64,000 nucleotides of DNA from Flavobacterium tibetense (GTDB lineage Bacteria > Bacteroidota > Bacteroidia > Flavobacteriales > Flavobacteriaceae), in assembly GCF_003293845.1 (NCBI RefSeq), contig NZ_QLST01000001.1, forward strand, positions 124,001 through 188,000, read 5' to 3'. Position numbers and translations under genes: made by a program. The notes under the pieces were generated by a model. That model did no database searches and was not told where the DNA came from. It worked only from the letters and a program-made list of their open reading frames with translations. Of this stretch, positions 52,498 through 60,667 are shown in pieces (the stretch's first letter is position 1; each line of letters opens with the position of its first letter).

Positions 52498-52962
52498 ATG
52501 AAGAAAATAGCGTTAGTATTGGTTTCGATACTTTTCATTTCTTGCAATTGTACCAAAGAAACAGTAGCCAAAGAAACCATTAAAGAAGTTTCATACGAAC
52601 AATGGGTGGCTGGTGTTCAAGGTGGCGGTTCGGGGATTAATTTTATGGTGGAACTCAATAAACCATTGGAAGAAGGAACTTCACTAGAAAAAGTGCAATT
52701 TAAAACGTATGAAGCAGTTTTTGAAAAGAACTCCGATTTGTTGTATGTAACTTACATCAGAACCAAAGTAAATCAATTGAAATTGTACGAGGAAGGTTCC
52801 AAAGAATACGGAAATGAAGCTCCGTTACCTGATTTTGGACTAAAACCGAATCAAGCGCGATTATTTTTCAACGAAAACGGCAAAACAAAAGAAGTGTTAA
52901 TCGATAATGTAATTGAAAAACCCTTGTTGGCTTATCCATCGATGAACAAACCAAAGAATTAA
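52498..52962 (+). CDS. Small lipoprotein, unknown function
   Basis: A 154-residue lipoprotein (signal MKKIALVLVSILFISC, lipobox FISC). The mature part WVAGVQGGGSGINFMVEL... has no domain I recognise, but similar lipoproteins occur in Flavobacteria. A -7 box TATATTTG lies at 52432-52439. The flippase gene follows after 29 nt. Confidence 0.7.
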   Translation: MKKIALVLVSILFISCNCTKETVAKETIKEVSYEQWVAGVQGGGSGINFMVELNKPLEEGTSLEKVQFKTYEAVFEKNSDLLYVTYIRTKVNQLKLYEEGSKEYGNEAPLPDFGLKPNQARLFFNENGKTKEVLIDNVIEKPLLAYPSMNKPKN

Positions 52963-52991
52963 CTATTTTTGTTGTAGAAAAACATCCCATT

Positions 52992-54446
52992 TTGAGTTTA
53001 TACAAAAGCCTTTTTAAACAAACAGCAATTTATGGTTTGGCAACAGTAGTGCCAAGGTTAATGAGCTTTTTACTCAATCCGCTTTATGTTTATTATCTTG
53101 CTGATAAAAGTAAAATGGGTGAAGTTTCCATTATTTTTTCTTATTTGGTATTTTTCAATGTGGTGTTGTCTTACGGAATGGAAACCGCTTTTTTCCGTTT
53201 TTACAATTCCGAAAGTCAAAAAACAAATGTAGTTTCTACAGCAACGATTTCGCTTTTGGTTTCTACGATTTCGTTCTTGGTTTTAGGTTTGTTATTTCAA
53301 GAGCAAATTGCGCTTTGGTCTAATAAAAATGTAGATTATATTTTCTACACGATTTTGATTTTAGCATTAGACGCTTTGGTGATCATCCCATTTTCAAAAT
53401 TACGTGCGGAAAGTCGCCCAATGAAATACGCGATTATCAAAATTGGAAATGTTGCCATCAATTTATCGTTGAACATTTTCTTTTTAGTTTTTTTACCCAA
53501 ATTAGCTACCAACGGCACTATTTTAAAAGGTATTTATCTTGAAGATTTTCAAATTGGATACATTTTTATTTCCAATGTCATTGCGAGTTTGTTTACTTTA
53601 ATCGTGCTTTTACCGGATTATTTTCAACTGAAATGGCGATTTGACGTAGTGCTTTGGAAGAAAATGCTTCGCTACGGATTTCCAATTTTAATCGCTGGAA
53701 TTGCTTTCGCTATCAACGAACATTTCGATAAAATTTTATTGGAATGGTTACAAGTTCCATTGGCAGATATTGGTGCGTATTCCGCTTGTTATAAAATTGG
53801 AATGTTTATGGTTTTGTTCCGAACCGCTTATACTTTAGGAATTGAACCGTTCTTTTTTAGTCATGCCAAAGAAGAAAATGCGGCTCAAACGTATGCTGCC
53901 ATTACCAAATATTTTGTCATTTTCGGTTCGTTAATGGCTTTAGGCGTTATTGTTTTTGCGGATGTATTGAAAGTGATTTTGGTGCCAAGAGAAGAATATT
54001 GGAACGCCATGAATATAGTTCCGCTGATTGTTATGGCTAATTTCTTTTTAGGCATTTACACCAATCTTTCCGTTTGGTACAAATTGATAGATAAAACAAA
54101 AATCGGGGCTTATATCTCTATTGTTGGTGCTATTGTAACTTTGGTGTTCAATATTGTTTTAATTCCAAAAATTGGCTTTGTAGGTTCGGCTATTGCTACC
54201 ATTTTAGCTTATGGCGCTATGATGTTTATTTCCTACCAAATGGGTCAAAAGAAATATCCAATTCCGTATGAAAAGAAGAAAATCGCGACTTATTTAGTAC
54301 TTTCCATTACGTTGAGTTTTGTGTCTTTTTATGTCGATATTTTAAGAGAAACCTATGTTTTTGGGATTGCCGCTATCGTATTTTTTACTTACTTTGTCTA
54401 CAGAAACGAGAAATTACTTTTTGCTAAAATTTTAAAACGAAACTAA
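52992..54446 (+). CDS. Oligosaccharide flippase (Wzx/MOP family)
   Basis: A 484-residue polytopic membrane protein with about 12-14 helices. The N-terminal [20 protein letters not shown] and the [15 protein letters not shown] segment fit the polysaccharide-transport branch of MOP exporters. The start is TTG: no ATG gives this N-terminus. Its stop overlaps the dut start (TAATG). The sugar nucleotidyltransferase two genes downstream supports a role in envelope glycan export. The exact glycan is unknown. Confidence 0.9.
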   Translation: MSLYKSLFKQTAIYGLATVVPRLMSFLLNPLYVYYLADKSKMGEVSIIFSYLVFFNVVLSYGMETAFFRFYNSESQKTNVVSTATISLLVSTISFLVLGLLFQEQIALWSNKNVDYIFYTILILALDALVIIPFSKLRAESRPMKYAIIKIGNVAINLSLNIFFLVFLPKLATNGTILKGIYLEDFQIGYIFISNVIASLFTLIVLLPDYFQLKWRFDVVLWKKMLRYGFPILIAGIAFAINEHFDKILLEWLQVPLADIGAYSACYKIGMFMVLFRTAYTLGIEPFFFSHAKEENAAQTYAAITKYFVIFGSLMALGVIVFADVLKVILVPREEYWNAMNIVPLIVMANFFLGIYTNLSVWYKLIDKTKIGAYISIVGAIVTLVFNIVLIPKIGFVGSAIATILAYGAMMFISYQMGQKKYPIPYEKKKIATYLVLSITLSFVSFYVDILRETYVFGIAAIVFFTYFVYRNEKLLFAKILKRN

Positions 54447-54880
54447 TGCAAATTAAAATAATCAATAAATCCACGCACGAATTACCTAACTACGAAACCA
54501 TTGCTTCGGCTGGAATGGATTTACGTGCCAATATCACCGAACCCATCACATTAAACCCTTTGGAAAGAACTATCGTAAAAACTGGTTTATTCATTGAATT
54601 ACCCATTGGTTACGAAGCTCAAGTGCGACCAAGAAGTGGTTTGGCAGCTAAAAAAGGAATCACAGTTTTAAATTCACCGGGAACCGTTGATGCTGATTAT
54701 CGCGGAGAAATTGGCGTAATTTTAGTAAATTTATCCAATGAACCTTTCGTAATCGAGAACGGAGAACGCATCGCACAATTAGTCATCGCCAAACACGAAC
54801 GCGCCGAATGGCAAGAAGTTACCGAATTATCTGAAACCTCAAGAGGAGAAGGCGGTTTTGGAAGCACAGGTGTGAAATAG
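54446..54880 (+). CDS. dut: dUTP pyrophosphatase
   Basis: A 144-residue trimeric dUTPase that hydrolyses dUTP to dUMP, keeping uracil out of DNA. The five motifs are visible: [41 protein letters not shown] and the C-terminal [10 protein letters not shown]. It overlaps the flippase by one base, so it is translationally coupled to it. Confidence 0.97.
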   Translation: MQIKIINKSTHELPNYETIASAGMDLRANITEPITLNPLERTIVKTGLFIELPIGYEAQVRPRSGLAAKKGITVLNSPGTVDADYRGEIGVILVNLSNEPFVIENGERIAQLVIAKHERAEWQEVTELSETSRGEGGFGSTGVK

Positions 54881-54911
54881 TATTCAGTGTTCAGTAATTA
54901 GTGTTCAGATT

Positions 54912-54936
54912 GTCAGACTGAGCGAAGTCGAAGTCT
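54912..54936 (+). repeat. GAGCGAAGTCGAAGTC repeat after dut
   Basis: GTCAGACTGAGCGAAGTCGA followed by AGTC is an intergenic variant of the repeat found inside coding sequence at 419-440, 22664-22685 and 23034-23061. Confidence 0.8.
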
Positions 54937-54964
54937 TAAGAAAAAATAGTAAAATATAATTGTA

Positions 54965-55000
54965 GCGAACTTTGCGAAAAACCTTTGCGAGCTTTGCGTT
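54965..55000 (-). repeat. AACGCAAAG repeat before the nucleotidyltransferase, no gene inside
   Basis: On the minus strand AACGCAAAGCTCGCAAAG then GTTTTTCGCAAAG, the same family as the two inverted flanks of the GxxExxY gene. Confidence 0.8.
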
Positions 55001-55016
55001 TAAAAAAAAATAGTAA

Positions 55017-56027
55017 ATGAAAATAATAGTACCAATGGCAGGTCGTGGTTCACGTCTTCGCCCACATACATTAACCATTCCAAAACCATTAATTCCAATT
55101 GCGGGAAAACCAATTGTACATCGTTTGGTAGAAGATATTGCGAAAGTTTTAAATCAGAAAATTGATGAAGTTGCGTTTATAATTCATGAAAGCTTTGGCC
55201 AACAAGTAGAAACTGATTTAATTGCGATTGCTGAAAAGTTAGGAGCAAAAGGAACTATTTATTACCAAAATGAAGCTCTTGGAACGGGTCATGCGATTAT
55301 GTGTGCTAAAGATTCTTTGAGTGGGCCTGCGGTAATCGCTTATGCGGATACGTTAATTCGTGCGGATTTCGATTTGGATACTTCAGCGGATAGCGTAATT
55401 TGGGTAAAACAAGTAGATCAACCAGAAGCTTTTGGAGTGGTTAACTTAAATGCCAATGGCGAAATCATTGAATTGGTAGAAAAACCAAAAGAATTCGTTT
55501 CTGATTTGGCGGTAATTGGAATTTACTATTTCAAAGACATTGCGGTATTGAAAAACGAATTGCAATTGGTATTGGATAACAACATCATTCACGGTGGCGA
55601 ATACCAAATCAATGACGGAATCAAACAAATGATGGAAAAAGGCATGAAATTTGTTCCAGGTAAAGTAGATGAATGGATGGACTGCGGGAATAAAAATGTT
55701 ACGGTTGAAACCAATGGTAGAATGTTAGGTTTCTTGCATCAAGATGGAGAAAATTTAGTGGCTAGTTCTATTACCAATGAAAATGCAACGATAATTCCAC
55801 CTTGTTATATTGGTGAAAATGTAGTGTTGAAAAATTGTACCATTGGACCAAATGTATCATTAGGAAATAATTGTAAAGTTGAAAATAGCACGATTACCAA
55901 TAGTTTAATCCAAACCAATGCTACTATCAAAAACGCCAAACTAGACAACGCCATGATAGGAAATCACGCGAGTTTTGATGGTAATTTTACCAATATTAGT
56001 ATTGGAGATTATTCGGTTTTAGAGTAA
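55017..56027 (+). CDS. Sugar nucleotidyltransferase with beta-helix
   Basis: A 336-residue enzyme of the glucose-1-phosphate thymidylyltransferase/mannose-1-phosphate guanylyltransferase type. MKIIVPMAGRGSRLRPHTLT and PKPLIPIAGKPI form the nucleotide loop; IGIYYFKD and WMDCGNKN are catalytic-core motifs. Residues about 255-336 are hexapeptide-like left-handed beta-helix repeats (IGENVVLKNCTIGPNVSLGN). It likely makes an NDP-sugar for envelope glycans; which nucleotide is unknown. Confidence 0.88.
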   Translation: MKIIVPMAGRGSRLRPHTLTIPKPLIPIAGKPIVHRLVEDIAKVLNQKIDEVAFIIHESFGQQVETDLIAIAEKLGAKGTIYYQNEALGTGHAIMCAKDSLSGPAVIAYADTLIRADFDLDTSADSVIWVKQVDQPEAFGVVNLNANGEIIELVEKPKEFVSDLAVIGIYYFKDIAVLKNELQLVLDNNIIHGGEYQINDGIKQMMEKGMKFVPGKVDEWMDCGNKNVTVETNGRMLGFLHQDGENLVASSITNENATIIPPCYIGENVVLKNCTIGPNVSLGNNCKVENSTITNSLIQTNATIKNAKLDNAMIGNHASFDGNFTNISIGDYSVLE

Positions 56028-56051
56028 AAAACAGTTGAAATAGGTCAGAAA

Positions 56052-57401
56052 ATGAATAGAAAAATAATTCAAATTGTATTTGTAATGTTGTTTTCCTTTG
56101 GAATGCAATTCACGACCTATGCTCAAGAAAATCCAGATGAAATTGCTATTGTTGATGATGCTTTGGAAAATGATTTTTATGAAGCGCTCAAACAACGTGC
56201 TATCGAAAATTATGACAAAGCAGTAATTGCCATTGAGAAATGTATTCAAAAAGACGATAAAAATCCGGTTTTTCATCATGAATTGGGTAAAAATTTATTG
56301 GATTTAAAACGCTATAACGAAGCTGAAGTTGCCTTTCAAAAAGCAGTTGATTTAGACAAAACCAATCGTTGGTTCTTAAACGGTTTGTACGATGTCTATT
56401 ACCAAACCAAAAACTTCCAAAAATCGATTCCGATTGTTCAAAAACTGGTTGCTTTTGATGTAAATATGCGGGAAGATTTGGTTTCCTTGTATATGTATAC
56501 GAACCAACATGATAAAGCGCTTCAAGTGATTAGAGAAATTGAAAGCACAGCAGTTTTATCAGAAATGATGGAATATTACAAATTACGAATATTAAATACC
56601 AATATCAATTCGCAAAACCAAAAAGAAGAATTAGAGCAAGCGATTAAAAATAATCCACAAGACGAACAGTTGTACATTGATTTGATGTTGTATTATTCCA
56701 GAAACAATCAAGAAGACAAAGCGTTTGAAGTGGCTCAAAAATTAGCAGAAGAAATTCCAAGTTCGGATTGGGCGCAAATTAGTTTGTTCAAGTTTTATTT
56801 GCAAGAAAACCTAGGCGATAAAGCTTCAGAATCGTTATTTAAAGTATTTCGAAACACCAAAATTGATGTCAAAATCAAACATCGTATGTTGAATGAATTT
56901 CTCATTTACGTGAATAAGACCAATAATTATTTCGATAAATTAAGCACTGCGGTTGATTATTTGGTTGATGATAAAACTATTGATGTGGCTAAAGAAGTTG
57001 GGAAGTTTTTCTTCAACAAAAAGAACGTGCAACAAACCAATTTGTATCTAGAAAAATCGTTGATGAACAATCCAAATGATTTTGAAACGATGACACTTTT
57101 GCTAGATAATTTTGTAAATGCTAATGACTATGATGCGGTGGCCAATCGTGCGAAAGTATTTATTGATTTTTTTCCAACACAAGCCAATTTGTATTACTAT
57201 GCAGGATTTGCACTAAATAAAACTGCTAAATACAAAGAAGCGATTACTATTTTAGAAACTGGCTTGGATTTTGTTATTGAAAACCCAGAATTGGAATACC
57301 AATTTTTAATTCAATTGAGTCAAGCACACGATGCTAACAAAAACACCAAAAAAAGAGACGAGTATTTGAAAAAAGCAGAACTCTTAGTCAAAAAGAAATA
57401 A
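56052..57401 (+). CDS. Secreted TPR protein
   Basis: A 449-residue periplasmic TPR protein with a signal peptide (IIQIVFVMLFSFGMQFTTYA). Repeats such as FHHELGKNLLDLKRYNEAEV and YYYAGFALNKTAKYKEAI are seen. It is 1 nt from the next gene (DUF4292 lipoprotein), then the EnvC-like gene. In Flavobacteriia this trio is commonly adjacent, suggesting an envelope-associated complex, but I cannot name its function. Confidence 0.85.
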   Translation: MNRKIIQIVFVMLFSFGMQFTTYAQENPDEIAIVDDALENDFYEALKQRAIENYDKAVIAIEKCIQKDDKNPVFHHELGKNLLDLKRYNEAEVAFQKAVDLDKTNRWFLNGLYDVYYQTKNFQKSIPIVQKLVAFDVNMREDLVSLYMYTNQHDKALQVIREIESTAVLSEMMEYYKLRILNTNINSQNQKEELEQAIKNNPQDEQLYIDLMLYYSRNNQEDKAFEVAQKLAEEIPSSDWAQISLFKFYLQENLGDKASESLFKVFRNTKIDVKIKHRMLNEFLIYVNKTNNYFDKLSTAVDYLVDDKTIDVAKEVGKFFFNKKNVQQTNLYLEKSLMNNPNDFETMTLLLDNFVNANDYDAVANRAKVFIDFFPTQANLYYYAGFALNKTAKYKEAITILETGLDFVIENPELEYQFLIQLSQAHDANKNTKKRDEYLKKAELLVKKK

Positions 57402-57402
57402 A

Positions 57403-58179
57403 ATGAAAAAAATAGCTGCTTTTGTAGTACTTACCATAGTTTTAATAGGATGTAAAGCCAAAAAAGGAGTCGCGGAATTATCGGCTAATGAAGCAATGGC
57501 TGCCACTAAAGTAATTCAATCGCATTACGATAATGAGAAAAATTTTGAATCGCTCAACATTCGTGCAACGGCAAAATACAGAGATGAAAAAAATATGCAA
57601 ACGGTTTCGGCTGATATTCGCATCAAGAAAGATGAAATCATTTGGATTAACGTAAAATTACTTGGTTTTCCTGTTGCCAAAGCCAAAATAACTCCTGAAA
57701 AAGTAAGTTACTACGAGAAAATCAACAACACCTATTTCGAAGGAAATTTTGATGTATTGAGTAATTGGTTAGGAACCGATTTGGATTTCCAAAAGTTGCA
57801 AAATTTATTAATTGGTAATGCCATCGATGATTTATCAAAAGGACAATATACGGCTAAAATTCAAAATAATTTATACCAATTAACCGAAAAAAGCAAAACT
57901 AATACTTCCAAAGAATTTTATTTTGAAGCAGCAAATTTCTTGATAAAGAAAGCTATTATCGCGCAAAAGAACGAAAACCGTAAATTAGAAATTCAATATC
58001 CATCGCATGGAAAACAGAACGGCATGTTTTTACCTAATGAAATTTCCATCAATGCCCAACAAGAAAAGGAAGTAAAAATTGATTTAATCTATAAGAATAT
58101 TACCTTTGACGAAAAATTAAGTTATTCGTTCAGTATTCCAGACGGATTTGAAGAAGTAACTATCAATAAATCGCATTAA
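57403..58179 (+). CDS. DUF4292 lipoprotein
   Basis: A 258-residue lipoprotein (lipobox VLIGC, Cys17). The mature part is a DUF4292 domain, which resembles LolA/LolB-type half-barrels (SLNIRATAKYRDEKNMQTVS, DIRIKKDEIIWINVKLLGFP). A lipid or lipoprotein handling role in the outer-membrane pathway is suspected. It lies between the TPR and EnvC-like genes. Confidence 0.86.
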   Translation: MKKIAAFVVLTIVLIGCKAKKGVAELSANEAMAATKVIQSHYDNEKNFESLNIRATAKYRDEKNMQTVSADIRIKKDEIIWINVKLLGFPVAKAKITPEKVSYYEKINNTYFEGNFDVLSNWLGTDLDFQKLQNLLIGNAIDDLSKGQYTAKIQNNLYQLTEKSKTNTSKEFYFEAANFLIKKAIIAQKNENRKLEIQYPSHGKQNGMFLPNEISINAQQEKEVKIDLIYKNITFDEKLSYSFSIPDGFEEVTINKSH

Positions 58180-58192
58180 TTTGAAAGTAACA

Positions 58193-59428
58193 ATGAATAA
58201 AAGTTTCGTACTCCTTTTTTTATTAGCATTCACTTTGGGTATCGCGCAACCTTCTGATAAGCAACGTCAATTAGAAGAGCAAAAGCAGCAGATTCAAAAG
58301 GAAATTGCTACTTTCAAGAAATTATTGCAAAACGAAACTAAAAAGGAAAAATCGGTTTTAAATGAAATTTCAGCGCAAAAAGTACGCATTCGATTAAGCG
58401 AAAAATTGATTAGTACAACAGCGAAACAAATGCGTCTATTAGATGACGATATTTATTTGACCCAATTAGAAATCAATAAATTAAATCGCGAACTAAATGT
58501 TTTAAAAGAAGATTACGCAAAAATGATTGTAAAATCTTATAAAAGCAGAAACGATCAAAGTCGCGTCATGTTTGTACTTTCTTCCCAAAATTTCCTACAA
58601 GCTTACAAGCGCATTCAATACATGAAGCAATATGCTGGCTTCAGAAAAATGCAAGGCGATGAAATTCAAGAAAAGCAAGAAAGTTTGAAACAAGCGGTAA
58701 CGCGTTTAGAAGCCGGAAAAAAAGAAAAGCAGAAAGTATTAGCCGAAAGCGAAGCCGAGAAAAAAGAATTGGAAATCCAAAAGCAAGAACAAGAAAAACT
58801 GGTAAAACTGATTCAAAAAGATAAGAAAAAATACGCGGCAGATATCAACAAAAAACAAAAAGAAGCTAAAGCAATTGATGCCCAAATAAAGAAATTACTT
58901 GCCGAAGCCATTGCCGAAGCCAACCGTAAAAACGCAGCAAAAACAGGAGTAAAAACACCAACGGCAACAGCAAGTTCAAAATTTGTGTTAACACCAGAAG
59001 GAAAAATTGTATCCGATAATTTCAAATCGAATAAAGGGAAGTTGCCTTGGCCAGTAGAAAAAGGCTATGTGTACAATAAATTTGGCGTTAGACCGCATCC
59101 AACGGAAAGAAATCTTACCATTAATAATAGTGGTGTTGAAATTGCAACGGAAAGTGGTAGTAATGCTAGAGCTGTTTTTGAAGGCGAAGTATTGCAAATT
59201 CAGTTAATCAAAGGAACAAACAGAAAAATGGTTTATGTTCGACATGGAGATTTTGTTACTATCTATCAAAATTTAGAAACCGTAAATGTTAGAATTGGTG
59301 ATAAAGTTTCTTTCAAGCAAAATCTAGGTAGAATTGCCACTGATGCTTCAGGTAAAGCCATTATCAAGTTTATAATCACACAAAACGTTGACACCTTAAA
59401 CCCAGAATTGTGGTTAGCAAATATGTAG
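58193..59428 (+). CDS. EnvC-like murein hydrolase activator (degenerate M23)
   Basis: A 411-residue exported protein: signal peptide (MNKSFVLLFLLAFTLGIAQ), a long coiled coil (about residues 22-240) and a C-terminal LytM/M23-like domain. The peptidase residues look lost: the first zinc site reads NSGVEIA instead of HxGxDI, and the last His of the YxHL motif is Asn (IYQNL). It is therefore probably an activator of amidases in cell division, like EnvC, not an enzyme itself. A TTG at 58181 could start it 4 codons earlier, but the ATG at 58193 gives the better signal peptide. Confidence 0.88.
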   Translation: MNKSFVLLFLLAFTLGIAQPSDKQRQLEEQKQQIQKEIATFKKLLQNETKKEKSVLNEISAQKVRIRLSEKLISTTAKQMRLLDDDIYLTQLEINKLNRELNVLKEDYAKMIVKSYKSRNDQSRVMFVLSSQNFLQAYKRIQYMKQYAGFRKMQGDEIQEKQESLKQAVTRLEAGKKEKQKVLAESEAEKKELEIQKQEQEKLVKLIQKDKKKYAADINKKQKEAKAIDAQIKKLLAEAIAEANRKNAAKTGVKTPTATASSKFVLTPEGKIVSDNFKSNKGKLPWPVEKGYVYNKFGVRPHPTERNLTINNSGVEIATESGSNARAVFEGEVLQIQLIKGTNRKMVYVRHGDFVTIYQNLETVNVRIGDKVSFKQNLGRIATDASGKAIIKFIITQNVDTLNPELWLANM

Positions 59429-59445
59429 TTTTTAAGGTTTAAATG

Positions 59446-59484
59446 AAAAGACCTGATAGTTTTAAGCTGTCAGGTCTTTTTGTT
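59446..59484 (+). terminator. Terminator of the EnvC-like gene, from the CCTGACAGG repeat family
   Basis: A 14-bp stem (AAAAGACCTGATAG at 59446-59459, CTGTCAGGTCTTTT at 59467-59480; one G-U) with a T run. The hairpin is a member of the CCTGACAGG repeat family. Confidence 0.83.
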
Positions 59485-59510
59485 TTTAATTAGCTTTTAC
59501 CTTTTCGGTC

Positions 59511-59543
59511 GATAGCGCAGAATTGTATTCTGTGCCCGCAATC
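59511..59543. repeat. REP-like unit 1 (GCAGAATTGTATTCTGTGC)
   Basis: A 33-nt unit with stem CAGAAT-tgt-ATTCTG followed by GCCCGCAATC. Together with unit 2 and the palindrome at 59651 it makes up most of the 297-nt gene-free spacer. Confidence 0.82.
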
Positions 59544-59585
59544 TTCTTCAAAACACTTTTCATATTGTTTTTTCATTATCACAAC

Positions 59586-59618
59586 GATATCGCGGAATTG
59601 CATTCCGTGCCCACAATC
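59586..59618. repeat. REP-like unit 2 (CGCGGAATTGCATTCCGTGC)
   Basis: The same 33-nt unit, 75 nt after the first. The stem is CGGAAT-tgc-ATTCCG: both sides of one pair have changed (A-T in unit 1 to G-C in unit 2), so pairing was kept. Confidence 0.85.
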
Positions 59619-59650
59619 TATTTCAAAATAAATAAACTTTCTTTAGAACG

Positions 59651-59683
59651 AGACCTGACAGGTTTCAAAAACCTGTCAGGTCT
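59651..59683. repeat. Perfect CCTGACAGG palindrome
   Basis: A perfect 15-bp stem (AGACCTGACAGGTTT at 59651-59665 and its complement at 59669-59683) with a 3-nt loop. Confidence 0.85.
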
Positions 59684-59725
59684 GAAGGCGTTAACAATGC
59701 TGTGAGAAATTTGAGTTTTTTTTCA

Positions 59726-60055
59726 TTAACTTATCTCAGTATGCCATCCACCAATGTAGTGTTTTGAAAGCAGGAAAAATATAATTATTCCAAGAGCTAC
59801 TAACAATGCAAAAAAATGTTTTTTAAAACTTTGTAAAATTAAAACACCTAAAGTAGTTACTAGCATAACAATTCCCTTTTTTAGATAAGGATTTACAACC
59901 ATTTCTTTTAATTCTTCAGGAATTAAGGGGTTTTGAAGCTTTAATTTCATAGAATAATATTGAGCAAAAGTGGCTAGAATAAAAAGTGAAATAAATGCCA
60001 AGCAAACATATGTTGTTACTTTTACTTTTTTTGAATTATTTAGGTTTTCAAACAT
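59726..60055 (-). CDS. Small hypothetical membrane protein
   Basis: A 109-residue protein with three helices (about residues 13-32, 58-74, 80-98) and no family I recognise. It follows the small lipoprotein gene on the minus strand after 29 nt and ends in the repeat-rich spacer. Function unknown. Confidence 0.55.
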   Translation of the reverse strand: MFENLNNSKKVKVTTYVCLAFISLFILATFAQYYSMKLKLQNPLIPEELKEMVVNPYLKKGIVMLVTTLGVLILQSFKKHFFALLVALGIIIFFLLSKHYIGGWHTEIS

Positions 60056-60084
60056 TTTTTTTACAATAAATCAATAGTGAAATC

Positions 60085-60603
60085 TTAATAATACTTCCAT
60101 TCACTCAAGTTAATTTTATCAAAACAACAACTTGCGTCATCAAAAATCGGAGAAAAATCTAGTTCATCTGTTGTTGTTACAAACCCTTCTTCTTTAAGTT
60201 TATAATTTTTGTCATAAACAAATATTTTTGCTGAGTAAGTTTTTGATTTAGCATCATACTTTATATCTTCATATTTAGTTATGATTTTTTCACTTTCGTC
60301 ATAAAATTCCAATTTTCCTTTTAAAATTCCATTTTCATAATTTGCTTTACAAGCTTTGGATAAAACTTTCCCATTTTCAAAGAAAAATGATTCAAAAATT
60401 CCATGTCTTTTATTATTGTTTCTATCAAAATCATATTTGACAATGTATCCAATAATTGTGTCTGTTTTTTGAACTAAACTATCATTGTTAATTTTTATAG
60501 TGTCTTCCTTAATTGATTTACTTTCAATTTTATTTGAGCAACCAAATAAAATAGTTAAACTCAAAATTATTGTACATTTAAATAAGTATAATGAATTTGA
60601 CAT
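60085..60603 (-). CDS. Lipoprotein with MORN-like repeats
   Basis: A 172-residue lipoprotein (lipobox LFGC). The mature part contains a MORN/YwqK-like stretch (RHGIFESFFFENGKVLSKAC, YENGILKGKLEFYDES). Such lipoproteins are common in Flavobacteria and of unknown function. It lies 64 nt from the end of mfd. Confidence 0.65.
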   Translation of the reverse strand: MSNSLYLFKCTIILSLTILFGCSNKIESKSIKEDTIKINNDSLVQKTDTIIGYIVKYDFDRNNNKRHGIFESFFFENGKVLSKACKANYENGILKGKLEFYDESEKIITKYEDIKYDAKSKTYSAKIFVYDKNYKLKEEGFVTTTDELDFSPIFDDASCCFDKINLSEWKYY

Positions 60604-60667
60604 GGTAATATCTTTATAAATTTATAAACTTAATAAGGATTGAAGATTTTTAACTTAATATAAACCC

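Noticed and set aside
59523..59705. 60-residue plus-strand frame after the EnvC-like gene
   Set aside because: It consists of the translated REP-like units and the CCTGACAGG palindrome, so it is a repeat artefact.
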